The translations under genes were made by a program, and so were the position numbers. Shown one piece after another: positions 7,572 through 16,824 of a stretch of DNA of 64,000 nucleotides (positions are counted from its first letter, which is position 1; every line of letters begins with the position of its first letter). The notes below the pieces were generated by a model. It was given only the letters and a program-made list of their open reading frames with translations. It did no database searches and was not told the DNA's origin. This DNA is from AP-15 sp963703665. GTDB taxonomy: Bacteria > Pseudomonadota > Alphaproteobacteria > ATCC43930 > CGMCC-115725. The DNA lies in contig CAVPFB010000009.1 of the NCBI GenBank assembly GCA_963703665.1, forward strand, positions 1 to 64,000. The letters are read 5' to 3'.

Positions 7572-9077
7572 CGATCGTGTCGGAGAGCGACGCCAAGGCG
7601 ACCGAGATCGCCCTGATCAAGCCGGATCGTCTGCCAACAGCCGTGAGCGAAGTGATCGCGGCTGGCGGCCGCATGCAGATGGCCTATGCCTGGCGCACCG
7701 CCGCCGGCATCATCGAGCTTCGCTATGTCGGCAGCCGCGGCCAGACGGAAGTTTTCTTTACCTGGCGATGCATTCCCGACGGGCCGGTTCCCAGCGTCGC
7801 CCCGGTCAGCCCTCTCTTAGGTTGGTATGAGCGCGAAATGGCCGACTTGTTCGGCGTCGAGTTCAGCGGTCAGCCCGAGCCGCACCGATTGGTCCTGCAT
7901 GAAGGCGCCCATCCGGTGTTACCGCCGTTCGAGCCGGCATATCCTACAGACGACATGATCCCGTTCGAGCCGGCCGATGGCGGCCTGCCGGAGATCGACA
8001 ACCCCGACGTCCAGCGGCTGCCGTTCGGGCCGGTCCGCGCCGACGTCGTCGAATCCGCAGAGCTCATTTTCTTCTACGTCGGCGAACACATTCTCCATTT
8101 CCACCCCCAGCTTTTCTTCAAGCATCGGGGCATGGAAAAGCGCTTCGAAGGGCGCTCTCTAGCGAGCGCCACGGTGTTGGCAGAACGCGTCTCGGGCGTC
8201 GGCAGCTTTTCTCACGCGCTCGCTTTCTGCCAAGCGGTCGAGCACGCGGCCGGCTGCACGGTGCCGCAGCGCGCCCGGATGCTGCGCTCGCTCCTCGCGG
8301 AGCTGGAGCGGCTTTACAACCATCTTCACTATCTCGGCCATTTGTCTCACACGACGACGCTGAAGGTCGGAGAGGCCGAGGGCAAGCTTCTCGAAGAACG
8401 CACCAAGCAGATCAATGGACATCTGACGGGAAGCCGCTTTCTTCGAAGCTTGCTGGTTCCAGGCGGTCTACGCCGCGATCTCGATCCAAAGTCTTGGCTC
8501 GGTCCGAGAGCTCGAGCAGCTGCGGGAAGAAATCGCGACCTATGTCGCAATGCTGGAGAACACAAACAGCCATTTGGATCGGCTCATCACGACGGGCGTC
8601 CTCTCGCGCGAAGTGGCGTTCGATCAAGGTGCAACGGGTCCGATCCAGCGAGCCTCGGGTTTCGATCGCGATCTGCGCCGGGATCATCCCTATGCCGGCT
8701 ATGATGCCCTCGCGTTCGAGGTGCCGGTTCGGGCGAGCGGCGATGCCCACGCCCGAGCGCAGGTTCGTATCGCGGAAATCGATGCCAGCATCGGGCTGAT
8801 TCAGCGCGTCCTCCTTCTTCTCGCGGACGGCCCGATTCGCGCTGACTGTACGCCGCCGCCAAACTCTGAAGGCCTCGGCTGGGCAGAATCGCCCCGCGGC
8901 TCTCTTTTCTACGCGGTCCACGTCGACGGCGACGGCAGGCTGGCGCGCGTCAAGATCAAGTCACCCTCGTTCTCGAACTGGCGGGTTTTCCCCTTCACGG
9001 TCCACGACAGCAACATGATGGACTACGCCATCAACGAGGCAAGCTTCGGCCTCACCGTCGCGGGATGCGATCGTTAG
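7568..9077 (+). CDS. HyfG/NuoCD-like subunit lacking Ni ligands (Ehr type; one frameshift)
   Basis: Residues 1-150 form a NuoC-like domain ending in WYEREMADLFGVEF. The rest is NuoD/hydrogenase-large-subunit-like (FKHRGMEKRFE, ERLYNHLHYLG). At the first nickel-cysteine motif, where hydrogenases read RVCGICGFAHS, this protein reads RVSGVGSFSHA (S209 and G212 in place of Cys). The C-terminus ends SFGLTVAGCDR with no DPCxxC pair. It cannot bind a NiFe site and matches the energy-converting-hydrogenase-related (Ehr) group. An extra base near 8494 shifts the frame, and the second part runs to 9077. Total about 502 residues, normal length. Confidence 0.85.
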
Positions 9078-9086
9078 GAGGTCTGC

Positions 9087-9897
9087 ATGCCGTTTTGGAC
9101 ATTTTTTGGCCTGCAGAAAGGAAAGGCGACCACGCCTTGGCCGGGACGCGATCTGCCAACAGGTCAGGAAGGCGTCCTCGGAATGCCGCGATTTGACCCC
9201 GACCAGTGCGAATTCCGCGTGTAACGAGTGCGCCGCCGTCTGCCCAACAACTGCCATTACGGTTCATGCTGAGCAAAGCGGCGAGCAGCGGCTTGAGGTC
9301 GACTACGGCCGCTGTGTCGCCTGCCAGCTCTGTGTCGAAGCTTGTCCGACGGAAGCGGTGACCGCTTCCGCCGACTGGGCTTTCGGCGCCCGCAATCGAT
9401 CAGATCTGTTGCTGTCGATCGGCGATGAAGCCATGCCAGACCGACAGCACGCTTCGGAGTCTCGCAAAGGGTTCCGCCGAAGCCTGCACATCCGTCACGT
9501 CGATGCCGGGTCATGCAACGGTTGCGAGTCCGAGCTGCAGGCGCTCAACAATCCATTCTACAACCTGCATCGCCTCGGAATCTTTTTCACTCCCTCGCCG
9601 CGCTTCGCCGACCTGCTATTGGTCACAGGGCCGGTCACCTATGCGATGCACGAGCCCCTCAAACGGACCTATGAAGCCATGCCGGCACCGCGTTGGGTTA
9701 TGGCCATGGGTACCTGCGCGGTCTCGGGTGGCGTTGCCGGCGGCGGCTACGCGTGCCGAAACGGCCTCGAAGGGGTCCTTCCCGTCGATCTCTATCTACC
9801 GGGTTGTCCGCCGAACCCCGCGGCCATGATCCAGGCGCTTTTGATGTTCCTCGATCGAATGCCACAGCAGGCGAAGGGAGGGCGTCTTGGCGAATAG
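9087..9897 (+). CDS. Ferredoxin (HyfH-like) fused to HyfI/NuoB-like Fe-S subunit (one frameshift)
   Basis: AGGAGGT sits just before ATG 9087. The N-terminus (MPFWTFFGLQKGKATTPWPG) leads to a two-cluster ferredoxin domain. The first ligand set is unusual (C-x4-C-x2-C-x3-CP once the shift at about 9213-9218 is corrected), and the second is canonical CVACQLCVEACP. The C-terminal 150 residues are a NuoB/hydrogenase small-subunit domain with CNGCE, GTCAVSG and LPGCPPNP, enough for one proximal (N2-like) [4Fe-4S] cluster. In hyf/hyc operons these are normally two genes. Here they are one polypeptide, so an electron wire of three clusters is preserved. Confidence 0.8.
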
Positions 9898-11896
9898 CCT
9901 TCTTGCGATCGGCGCAGCCGCCTGGGTGATCGCCGGAATGCTGGCGCTGACAGGGCGCTTTTCGGCAATCGGCAGGGCATTGCTCGGTCTTGGCGGCATA
10001 GCCATTCTCGTCCTCGCGATTGCCAGTTTGCCGGCGGCCTCGACCGCCGTGTCGCTTCCTCTCGGCATCGGCTCGTCGACCTTCAGGCTGTCGCCAGACG
10101 CGTTCTGGCTCCTGGGATTCGGCCTGCCTGGCGCGATCCTCGCGGTCTGGCTGGGTACGCCGAGCGCGAAACCGCCGACTTGGATATTAGGCGCAGCGGC
10201 GAGCTTGCTCGGCGCTCTCGGCGTCTTTGGCCTACAAGACGCTGCGAGCTTCCTCATCGCCTGGGAAATTATGAGTTTGGGCGGTGCCGTGATGATCCTC
10301 GGGGAGAATCTTGCATCGGAAAAGGGACGCCCGGTGCTCTTCATGCTCGGCCTCCTCGAAGCCGGCGCCGTTGCACTGATCCTCGCGTTTATTCTTTTGG
10401 CTGGGCATGCCAACAGCCTGTCCTTTTCCGATTTTGCGAGCGGTGCGCTGGCGATGCCGCGCCCGGAGCAGCTGTTCGTCGGATTTCTGCTGCTGATCGG
10501 TTTCGGCGCAAAGCTCGGCCTGTTGCCGTTCTATGAGTGGTTTCCTGGCGCGTATGGTGCCGGCAGCGGCGCGACAGGCGCCCTGATGTCGGGCGTCGTG
10601 TTGAATGCCGCATTTTTTGCGCTCAGCCGCGGCCTGATGAATTGGCTGCCGATTGATCACTCTTTGCCGATCTCGATCGCCGGTATCTTCATCGTCGCCA
10701 TCGCCGTGCTCAGCGCCATCCTCACCGCCCTTTACGCCTTCCAGCAGGAAGGCTGGCGCGAGCTTCTCAGCCTGTCTTCCGCCGAAAACGGATCGATCGC
10801 CGTCTGTCTTTTGGGCGCGGCACTCATGTTTCGCCAGGACGGCTTGATGGATCTCGCGGGTCTCGCCTGGATCGTCGCCCTTCTTCATCTCGCCGGACAT
10901 GCGCTGGCGAAGGGCGCGATGTTCCTGTCGGCGGATGGCGTATATCGGAGTGTCGGTGACTATACCCTCGTGCAGCGCGGCATCCTCGGTCGTAGCTCGT
11001 GGATTTTCGGCCTCGGCTCGCTGTTCGCGGCGATGAGCCTGGCGGCGATGCCGCCGCAGGCCGGCTTCGTCAGCGAGTGGTATCTGTTCCAGACATTTTT
11101 CCAGGGCTTCCACCTGTCGAGCCTCGCGAGCCGACTGACGGCGGCACTCGCCGGCGCGGGCTTGGCGCTCACTGCGGCAATCGCCTTTGCGACTTTCGTG
11201 AAAGTCTTCGGTATTGGGCTTCTCGGCCGCAGGGAGAACGGCGGCACTTCCGTCCCGCTTCCCAACGCTATCGCTGTGGGCATTCTCGGATTATTGGTCC
11301 TTGCCTTGGCCGTCGGCATGCCCGAGTGGCTCAACCTATTAGGAGCCGCCGCCCCGAATGGATCAGCCAATACGGCGGTTCAAAAAATGCACGTCGGTTG
11401 GATCCTGGTGCCGGCAACGGGCCATCCGATCAGGCTGATGGAAACATTCGCCTTCATTTCACCGAGCAAACTTATCATCGCGATGCCGCTGCTGGCGCTG
11501 TTGCCGATCGGATTGCTGCTCGTTTCCATGCGTCGTCCGGTGCGGTTCGCCCCGGTCTGGTACGGTGGACGGGAACAAGACCCGCGCCGCTCGGCGACGA
11601 CAGCGCTCACTTTCTCCAATGCGCTGCGCACGTTCTACAGCTTCGTCTATAGACCCACCGTCGAGACCGAGCGCGAGCAAGCGAAAGAGGGGAATGGTCA
11701 GCCCTACTTCACGCGACGGCTCGTGTTCACGCACGATGTCGCGCCGATTTTTGGACCGTATCTGTTTGCGCCGCTGGAAAAGCTTGTCAGCTCGATCGCT
11801 ATGCGGCTTCGAATCATCCAGTCGGGGCACCTCAACTTCTACCTCGCGTTGATTGGCCTGCTGTTCGTCGGCATTCTGATCATTGCCCTCCTTTGA
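9887..11896 (+). CDS. hyfB: HyfB/NuoL-NuoN-like antiporter subunit
   Basis: The 669-residue polytopic protein starts at a TTG overlapping the previous stop by 11 bases. It carries the antiporter-family features IAWEIMSLGGAVMIL (TM5 Glu), GFGAKLGLLPFYEWFPGA (TM7 Lys) and LHLAGHALAKGAMFLSADG, plus a long C-terminal extension ending in a last TM helix, as in HyfB. With HyfF it gives two pump-type modules. No maturation genes, formate dehydrogenase or nickel-insertion genes follow, consistent with a non-hydrogenase complex. Confidence 0.9.
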   Translation: MANSLLAIGAAAWVIAGMLALTGRFSAIGRALLGLGGIAILVLAIASLPAASTAVSLPLGIGSSTFRLSPDAFWLLGFGLPGAILAVWLGTPSAKPPTWILGAAASLLGALGVFGLQDAASFLIAWEIMSLGGAVMILGENLASEKGRPVLFMLGLLEAGAVALILAFILLAGHANSLSFSDFASGALAMPRPEQLFVGFLLLIGFGAKLGLLPFYEWFPGAYGAGSGATGALMSGVVLNAAFFALSRGLMNWLPIDHSLPISIAGIFIVAIAVLSAILTALYAFQQEGWRELLSLSSAENGSIAVCLLGAALMFRQDGLMDLAGLAWIVALLHLAGHALAKGAMFLSADGVYRSVGDYTLVQRGILGRSSWIFGLGSLFAAMSLAAMPPQAGFVSEWYLFQTFFQGFHLSSLASRLTAALAGAGLALTAAIAFATFVKVFGIGLLGRRENGGTSVPLPNAIAVGILGLLVLALAVGMPEWLNLLGAAAPNGSANTAVQKMHVGWILVPATGHPIRLMETFAFISPSKLIIAMPLLALLPIGLLLVSMRRPVRFAPVWYGGREQDPRRSATTALTFSNALRTFYSFVYRPTVETEREQAKEGNGQPYFTRRLVFTHDVAPIFGPYLFAPLEKLVSSIAMRLRIIQSGHLNFYLALIGLLFVGILIIALL

Positions 11897-12423
11897 GCGC
11901 CAGGATCTCCCTGGCGGGTTCCCGCATGTCAGTGTCGCCTGCGGAGCCGATCTGAAGCGGTGCCGGCACATGAGGTCCTGGATATTGATCCCAATAGGGG
12001 ATGTAGCCCGTCGTAAACAGAGAGTGTTCCGCGCTGCCAATGCTGCAAAGAGTACCGCGCCAAAGTTCGAGGAGATTCTCGAACCTGTCGCCACCAGGGC
12101 GGCTGGCAAGCGCGAATTGCGGCGCGAATCGTCGAGCAGCCGGATGAACCGTGAATTGACCTCGAAGCGGGCGGCGAACGCGCGTGGCGCGCCGGGATAG
12201 TCGCGAGTCGGGCGCGAAGGGTTTGGCGCCGACGATGCGGCCCTGCTCGACGATGGGTTGAGGCGCTCCAATGCGAATGATTGCTGCGAGGGTGTGGCCC
12301 ATGGCCCGGCCGGTTGTGCCCCATGTCGTGCAGCCGACCGGGCGCGGCGACAGCGGATGGGGATCAGCCTCGATCGTGCGGCGGACGAGCTGCACGAGGG
12401 CGTGGCGTTCGTCTTCCGTGAGG
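11897..12423 (-). other. Possible degraded small gene downstream of the PEP-CTERM gene
   Basis: A leftward frame from TTG 12434 to 11880 begins LLLDLTEDERHALVQLVRR and continues to PHPLSPR, the start typical of a short alphaproteobacterial hypothetical protein. The remainder looks unlike protein and extends into the end of hyfB. It is probably a small gene broken soon after residue 30. Nothing else is seen in this stretch. Confidence 0.35.
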
Positions 12424-13130
12424 TCAAGCAGCAACTGTGTCGCCTGATCTACGGCCGGGGCGCCGGCGGATCAGCCCGATCACGCCGAGTCCGACGATTA
12501 GGACCCAAAGGCTCGGTGGCTCCCGAACTGACGAGACCGACGAGACCGACGAGACGAGCACGCCGGTGTAAACGCAGCCAAGATTGCAGCCGGTGCCAAT
12601 AAAGTCCGAAAAATAGGTAAGTGGTTCTACCCCGCCACCGTAAAAAGTCGCAGCGTAAGCAGATTGAGAGACGCCGGATTGATGTCGTCCGATTGCATAC
12701 CGCTGTCAAAGGCAAGGGCGAATGCGCCCCCGCTGAGATCAAAGACCCAAGCGGGATAGCCGCCTTCGGCTCCAAAGCTGCCGAGTCCCGTGCCAGGCAG
12801 CCCAAACACAAAGCTCTGGAGATCGATCGTAAGATCCCCGACGTGGAAATTGAAGGCGATCAGTCCAGGCGGCAGAGGATAGGGAGTTCCCGGCGGCCCT
12901 GGCGGGGTCAGGGTACTGCCGAGGACGGTGTACTCGCTGTTAGCGAAGAACTGGACGTTGCCGTCTACGGTGTAGGAGATCGTCAGCGGTGCGGGTGGAA
13001 ACAGGTCGCCGGGGGACGTCGACACCGAGAGCGTCTCCCAGGTATACGTCACGAGATCGGCCCGCGCGGTTGTGGCGAGCGCGGCAAAGCAAAGCCCAGC
13101 ACAGAGCACGTAAGCGGCGCGATGCACCAT
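12424..13130 (-). CDS. PEP-CTERM sorted secreted protein (one frameshift)
   Basis: ATG 13130 follows GGGAGGATG and encodes a signal peptide (MVHRAAYVLCAGLCFAALA, cleavage near ARA). A beta-rich secreted body follows, ending ...LRLF in the first frame. The A5 run at 12642-12646 (T5 on the coding strand) appears one base short. With that corrected, the protein continues through a VSSVSSVSS tract into REPPSLWVLIVGLGVIGLIR followed by RRPGRR. That is a PEP-CTERM signal (here EPP instead of PEP), a hydrophobic helix and an Arg tail. Such proteins are sorted by exosortase/EpsH, which is not in this window. The function of the body is unknown. Confidence 0.75.
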
Positions 13131-13357
13131 GGCGACATCCTCCCGTTCGACGCGCCGCTTCTGAGTCCGCGCCTTTTTCATTCAAACGGCAGATTATGCC
13201 CAGCCGGATCGCGGCCGGCGCGAAAAGACGCTGGTGCGGCGGGATGCCGCGCGGGCGAGGCCGTTACCATTCGCCAGCATTCGCTTTCGCGGCACGGGTA
13301 GGAGGTGGGTAGCGTCATCCGTGACTATTTGATTCTAATGTATAAAACTGCGATAAA

Positions 13358-13446
13358 TGGCGGATGGGGTGGGATTCGAACCCACGGTGGGCTTCGCCCA
13401 CGCCGGTTTTCAAGACCGGTGCCTTAAACCGCTCGGCCACCCATCC
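13358..13446 (-). tRNA. tRNA-Ser (anticodon UGA)
   Basis: Read leftward, the gene starts GGATGGGTGGCCGAGCGG, has anticodon loop CTTGAAA (anticodon TGA) between CCGGT and ACCGG, a long variable arm GTGGGCGAAGCCCAC, T-loop GGTTCGAATCC and acceptor CCCATCC followed by G and an encoded CCA (13360-13358). All stems pair. The long variable arm is diagnostic for a class II (Ser) tRNA. Confidence 0.95.
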
Positions 13447-14636
13447 CTGACGACTGGATCAATCCCTTGGACACACCCCAGCGGGAACGATCGGCCAGCT
13501 TCCGCCGTCTTGGATCCAACTTGGACCCAATCCGATAGCACACGTCGCGGACCCGTTCATAGGCCGTGCTCAACCGAGCATTCCGTTTGCGAATAGCACC
13601 GATGACAGCCGCCGCGGTGGTATCGGTTTTCTTGGTCCGGTAGGCATCGCGCATTGGGTGTCAACGCCGGTCAAATCCTGACCCAGTTTGCTCGATTTCG
13701 CCGGTAGAATCTTGACCCAGTCTCGGTGCTCGGGGGCTTGTCCCGGTAGTCCATAGAGCCTGCCCCGGCGGAGGCCGGGGAGGGACCCGCGCGTAGCGAA
13801 GTGACCGCCACGAGTCCGACGCAGCGGAGCGCGGGAGGTCCACTGTGGACCCACCGGGGCAAGCCATGATCATGGCGAGGCCGGCGCTGTTTGCGCAAGC
13901 CGGCACGGCTTGTCCAGCGCTTCTGTCGCTTGCGCCGGCAGCTGTCGGCTCGCCCTGGATCGCTGATCCGACGGTCGCAATGATGGAGCGGGCCAGTCGA
14001 GCATCTCCTCGACAAAGTCGGCGTCGTACCGGGTCGGCGCCGATAGAGCACCGTGAACTCGCCCGACAACACCGCCAGCGCCAGGTTCGCAATCGCTCGG
14101 ATCGCTCGCAGCGGATGATCCGCCCGAACCCGCGTTCAGGTCTATGACCTGAAAAGCTACGACAAATCTGATTGACGCCTGCATCATCACCCCAGCGACC
14201 AAAGGTATCCGAACGCGCAAGATCCGCAACGATCCTTTTCAGACAGCCTGCTGCGTGCACCACAATCCTTGAAGGCGGCCACTGCGCGGAGCCGTGTGGC
14301 CGACGTAGGCAATGAGGCAGATCGAAGCTGTGTCGAGCGGGCCAGTCCGCGGGAGAGATACCCATGCGGGACACATTCTGCGCTCGAATGAACCGGAGTG
14401 AGCTAGGTGGCCGTCGCAGATCGCCTGATATAGGGCGAACGTTTTGATTCCGAACTCGACAATTGCGGGCCGACCAATTCGACGATCGCCGGCACAGTGC
14501 TGCCGCGATAGCTGAGGCGACGCGGCTCGACCGCCGGATGCCGGATCGTGGCCGCGGCGACGGCACTCCTCATATCGCCGATGGCGCGAGCCTCTGATAA
14601 GCTCGGCTCAATTCACGCTCTCGGAAGGAGCTGTCA
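13447..14636. other. Gene-poor region next to tRNA-Ser
   Basis: No convincing gene was found in about 1.2 kb. A leftward frame of 76 codons (13654-13424, MRDAYRTKKTDTTAAAVIGA...) runs into the tRNA and is unlikely to be expressed. The region holds the direct repeats described separately and codon-poor open frames on both strands. It may be the remains of an element inserted beside the tRNA, but no integrase is recognisable. Confidence 0.4.
13666..13720. repeat. Imperfect 21-bp direct repeats, possible IS21-type end
   Basis: GCCGGTCAAATCCTGACCCAG (first 20 of the 21 bases at 13666-13686) recurs as GCCGGTAGAATCTTGACCCAG at 13700-13720. The upstream flank begins TGTCAA. Multiple TGACCC-containing repeats after a TGT terminus are typical of IS21-family ends, but no istAB genes follow. 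If real, only an end is left. Confidence 0.4.
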
Positions 14637-15017
14637 ATGCGGTTCGTATCGCTTCTGTGGCTTCTGGCGGTGTTGTCGGCCTGCGCCGTCTTTGCCCCAA
14701 ACAGCTCGCCCTATCTTGTGTATTTCCAAGAACGCTCGGCTCAGCTCGATGCGCCGGCGCGCAGCCTGATCGCGGAGGCCGCGCAGCGCGCGAGGGCCGA
14801 ACCCACCGCGCCGGTCGCCGTCATTGGATACACCGATAGCGCCGGCAGCCCGCCCGCGGATGTCTCGCTGTCTCAGCAACGGGCGCTGGTGGTGGCGAAC
14901 GCGTTGGCTGCGGATGGGGTCGATGCAAACCGATTAGTCCGCAGGGGGCGCGGACAGACTGGTGAAGATCCAGGAATAGCGAGCCGGCGTGTAGAAATTA
15001 CGATTGGTGGCGATTGA
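14637..15017 (+). CDS. OmpA-family peptidoglycan-associated lipoprotein
   Basis: The 126-residue protein has a lipoprotein signal (LLWLLAVLSACAVF, lipobox LSAC, Cys at residue 16) and a compact OmpA_C-like domain: YLVYFQERSAQLDAPARSLI, then VIGYTDSAGSPPADVSLSQQRA and VEITI. The Asp and Arg that contact diaminopimelate in the family have counterparts in the TDSAG and QQRA segments. GGAAGGAGC precedes the ATG. It is likely anchored in the outer membrane and bound to peptidoglycan. Confidence 0.85.
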   Translation: MRFVSLLWLLAVLSACAVFAPNSSPYLVYFQERSAQLDAPARSLIAEAAQRARAEPTAPVAVIGYTDSAGSPPADVSLSQQRALVVANALAADGVDANRLVRRGRGQTGEDPGIASRRVEITIGGD

Positions 15018-15208
15018 ATTCTCGAAGCGCTCGGCGTCGGCCCGAGCTCGTTTGCCGGACAACCTGGGATCGGGACGGACCATTCGGGTTCGGGAAATAT
15101 TTCGGCACGTCGCGCGCGTAGACGACGCAAGGCGAAAGCTGCCGGCCAACCGATGACGGCATAGTGACCTTGCAGGTTGCATTTCGACCAAAAGGTGGAC
15201 CCGCGGCC
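15018..15208 (-). other. Short unassigned leftward frame
   Basis: A 54-codon frame from ATG 15157 contains PCVVYARDVPKYFPNPNG and ends at about 14993, overlapping the 3' end of the OmpA gene. It reads like protein but I cannot identify it. It could be the remnant of a larger gene. Confidence 0.25.
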
Positions 15209-15520
15209 TCAATCCGGCAAATCGAAAAACCGGCACCAGCCGCGCGGGCTGATCTCGCCTCGCACCACGACGCAGCTGCGAGGCGGGCGGAACAGCGCGC
15301 AGGCAGCGCAGCTGAAGCCGCCCTTCGGCCGGTCCTGATACTGCGCCTCAGAGGGCGACACCCGCGGCTGCGCCGCGACCTGCGCGCTCGCCAACGCCAG
15401 CGCCGCAGCGGGGAGCGCCGTCCGCAACAGGCCGCGCCGCGAGCAGGGGCCGGCCCACGGCGCCGATGCCCGACTTCCGCCGCTTCCGCCCGCGGTCCGG
15501 CGCCGCGGCGTCGGCCTCAA
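15209..15520 (-). CDS. High-potential iron-sulfur protein (HiPIP)
   Basis: The mature part reads CAACALFRPPRSC followed by GEISPRGWC, the C-x2-C...C...C pattern of HiPIP with the typical PPxSC and GWC blocks (one [4Fe-4S]3+/2+ cluster). It is preceded by a Tat-like SRRGLLRTALPAAALALA leader, so the folded protein would be exported to the periplasm. The start is uncertain. A TTG at 15520 overlaps the stop of the upstream Rieske gene and gives about 103 residues. HiPIPs donate single electrons to cytochrome oxidases or reaction centres in some proteobacteria. Here it may serve the neighbouring oxygenase or the oxidase at 28-31 kb. Confidence 0.8.
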   Translation of the reverse strand: MRPTPRRRTAGGSGGSRASAPWAGPCSRRGLLRTALPAAALALASAQVAAQPRVSPSEAQYQDRPKGGFSCAACALFRPPRSCVVVRGEISPRGWCRFFDLPD

Positions 15521-16824
15521 CGGCCGGCCATTAGCGGTGGCTGCTCCAGATAGGATTGGGCGAGCTCCCGCCCGATCCGGCGCATCAACTGCTTGTCCGC
15601 ACCTGTATCGCCGTTCGCCGGCTGCCGCAACACAGTGTTGTTGCAATAGGTCGGGATCACGGCATCGGCCTCGCGTCGCAAGCCGGCCGGGTCGTTGCCG
15701 GTCTTTACCGCACGCTGGCCGCGCCTGATCTGGTTGCGGAACATGCTGATGCCGCGGTCGCTCTCGGCGAGGTGCTCGAGGCCGTGGACGGCGATCGGCC
15801 GCTGCGACACCTGGGCCTCGAAATCGCCCGGGTGCAGCTGGCCCTCCTCATACGATTCGGCGGCGAGCTGGCCCGGCAGCATGATGCCGCGGTCGGCCCA
15901 CCATAGGGGCGTCACCCCCTCCTCCTCGCAGACATGGCGGAATTCGATCAGCATCGTATGGCTGTCGTCGAGCGGCACGTTCCAGCGGCTCATCATCGGG
16001 CCGCTGAAGCGCTGCTCGCTGCGCCCGGTTTCCCAGATCGGCGCCACCTGCTGCAAATTGGGCAGCACCGCCTCGACCATCCGCGCCCACACATTGTCAC
16101 CGACCCGGCGGGTCCCGATGTAGATCATGCCGATCGGGGTCTCGACGAATTCGAGCTCCGGCAATACCCCGAACTCCTCGGTGAATACCGCACCGCTGAC
16201 GATGGTGTGCAGAAACGCGGTATGGACCGGGTCCATCGTGTTTTCCATGATCTGCAGCCAGTTGCACGGGTAGACGTATTTGCGGCCCGGGATCATGCGA
16301 TAGCCCGGCCGCACGAAGGTGTCGTAGACCGGGAAGGGGGGCCGCTCCTCGGGTGGCCCCATATAGGCAAAAACGATGCCGCCGTATTCGTGCACCGGAT
16401 AGGCGCCGTGATAGAGGCGGTTCTTCAAGGTGCTGTCGGCGGGCTCGCCAGGCGTCTCCAGGATCGCGCCGTCGGCGCCGAATACCCAGCCATGGTAGCA
16501 GCAGCGAATGCCCCGCTCGCCGACCAGCCCGAATTCGAGCGAGGTGCCGCGATGCGGGCAATGCAGCTCGAGCAGCCCGGCGGCGCCGCGCTTGTCGCGG
16601 AACGTCACCAGGTCCTCCCCCAGCATCCTGACCCGATAGGGCAATTCGCCGAGCTCGTCGGAAAAGCACACCGGCTGCCAGAACCGGCGGAGATATTCGC
16701 CGCCCGGCGTGCCGGGGCCGACATGGGTCAATTCGGCATCCTCATCGGGGATTTCGCGGTGAAAGTAGCCACCATAACGCATCTTCAAAAATGCAGCCCT
16801 GGTCGCTGGAGCCCTGGTCGCCAT
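15517..16824 (-). CDS. Rieske non-haem iron ring-hydroxylating oxygenase, alpha subunit
   Basis: ATG 16824 follows AGGAGGTTCGTT. The 435-residue product has the Rieske motif CPHRGTSLEF...CCYHGW (C-x-H-x16-C-x2-H) near residues 90-110, then the mononuclear iron site in ENTMDPVHTAFLH (two His plus an Asp further on). It resembles the single-component aromatic O-demethylase/phenoxybenzoate dioxygenase subgroup. A reductase and ferredoxin are not adjacent. The only redox partner next to it is the HiPIP, whose start overlaps its stop. Substrate unknown. Confidence 0.85.
   Translation of the reverse strand: MATRAPATRAAFLKMRYGGYFHREIPDEDAELTHVGPGTPGGEYLRRFWQPVCFSDELGELPYRVRMLGEDLVTFRDKRGAAGLLELHCPHRGTSLEFGLVGERGIRCCYHGWVFGADGAILETPGEPADSTLKNRLYHGAYPVHEYGGIVFAYMGPPEERPPFPVYDTFVRPGYRMIPGRKYVYPCNWLQIMENTMDPVHTAFLHTIVSGAVFTEEFGVLPELEFVETPIGMIYIGTRRVGDNVWARMVEAVLPNLQQVAPIWETGRSEQRFSGPMMSRWNVPLDDSHTMLIEFRHVCEEEGVTPLWWADRGIMLPGQLAAESYEEGQLHPGDFEAQVSQRPIAVHGLEHLAESDRGISMFRNQIRRGQRAVKTGNDPAGLRREADAVIPTYCNNTVLRQPANGDTGADKQLMRRIGRELAQSYLEQPPLMAGR

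Noticed and set aside
7568..9897. Active NiFe hydrogenase or formate hydrogenlyase
   Set aside because: All nickel-binding cysteines are missing in the large subunit, and no maturation or formate dehydrogenase genes are nearby.
13424..13654. Integrase or phage gene adjacent to tRNA-Ser
   Set aside because: The frame has no integrase residues, runs into the tRNA and resembles nothing known. No direct repeat of the tRNA end was found downstream.
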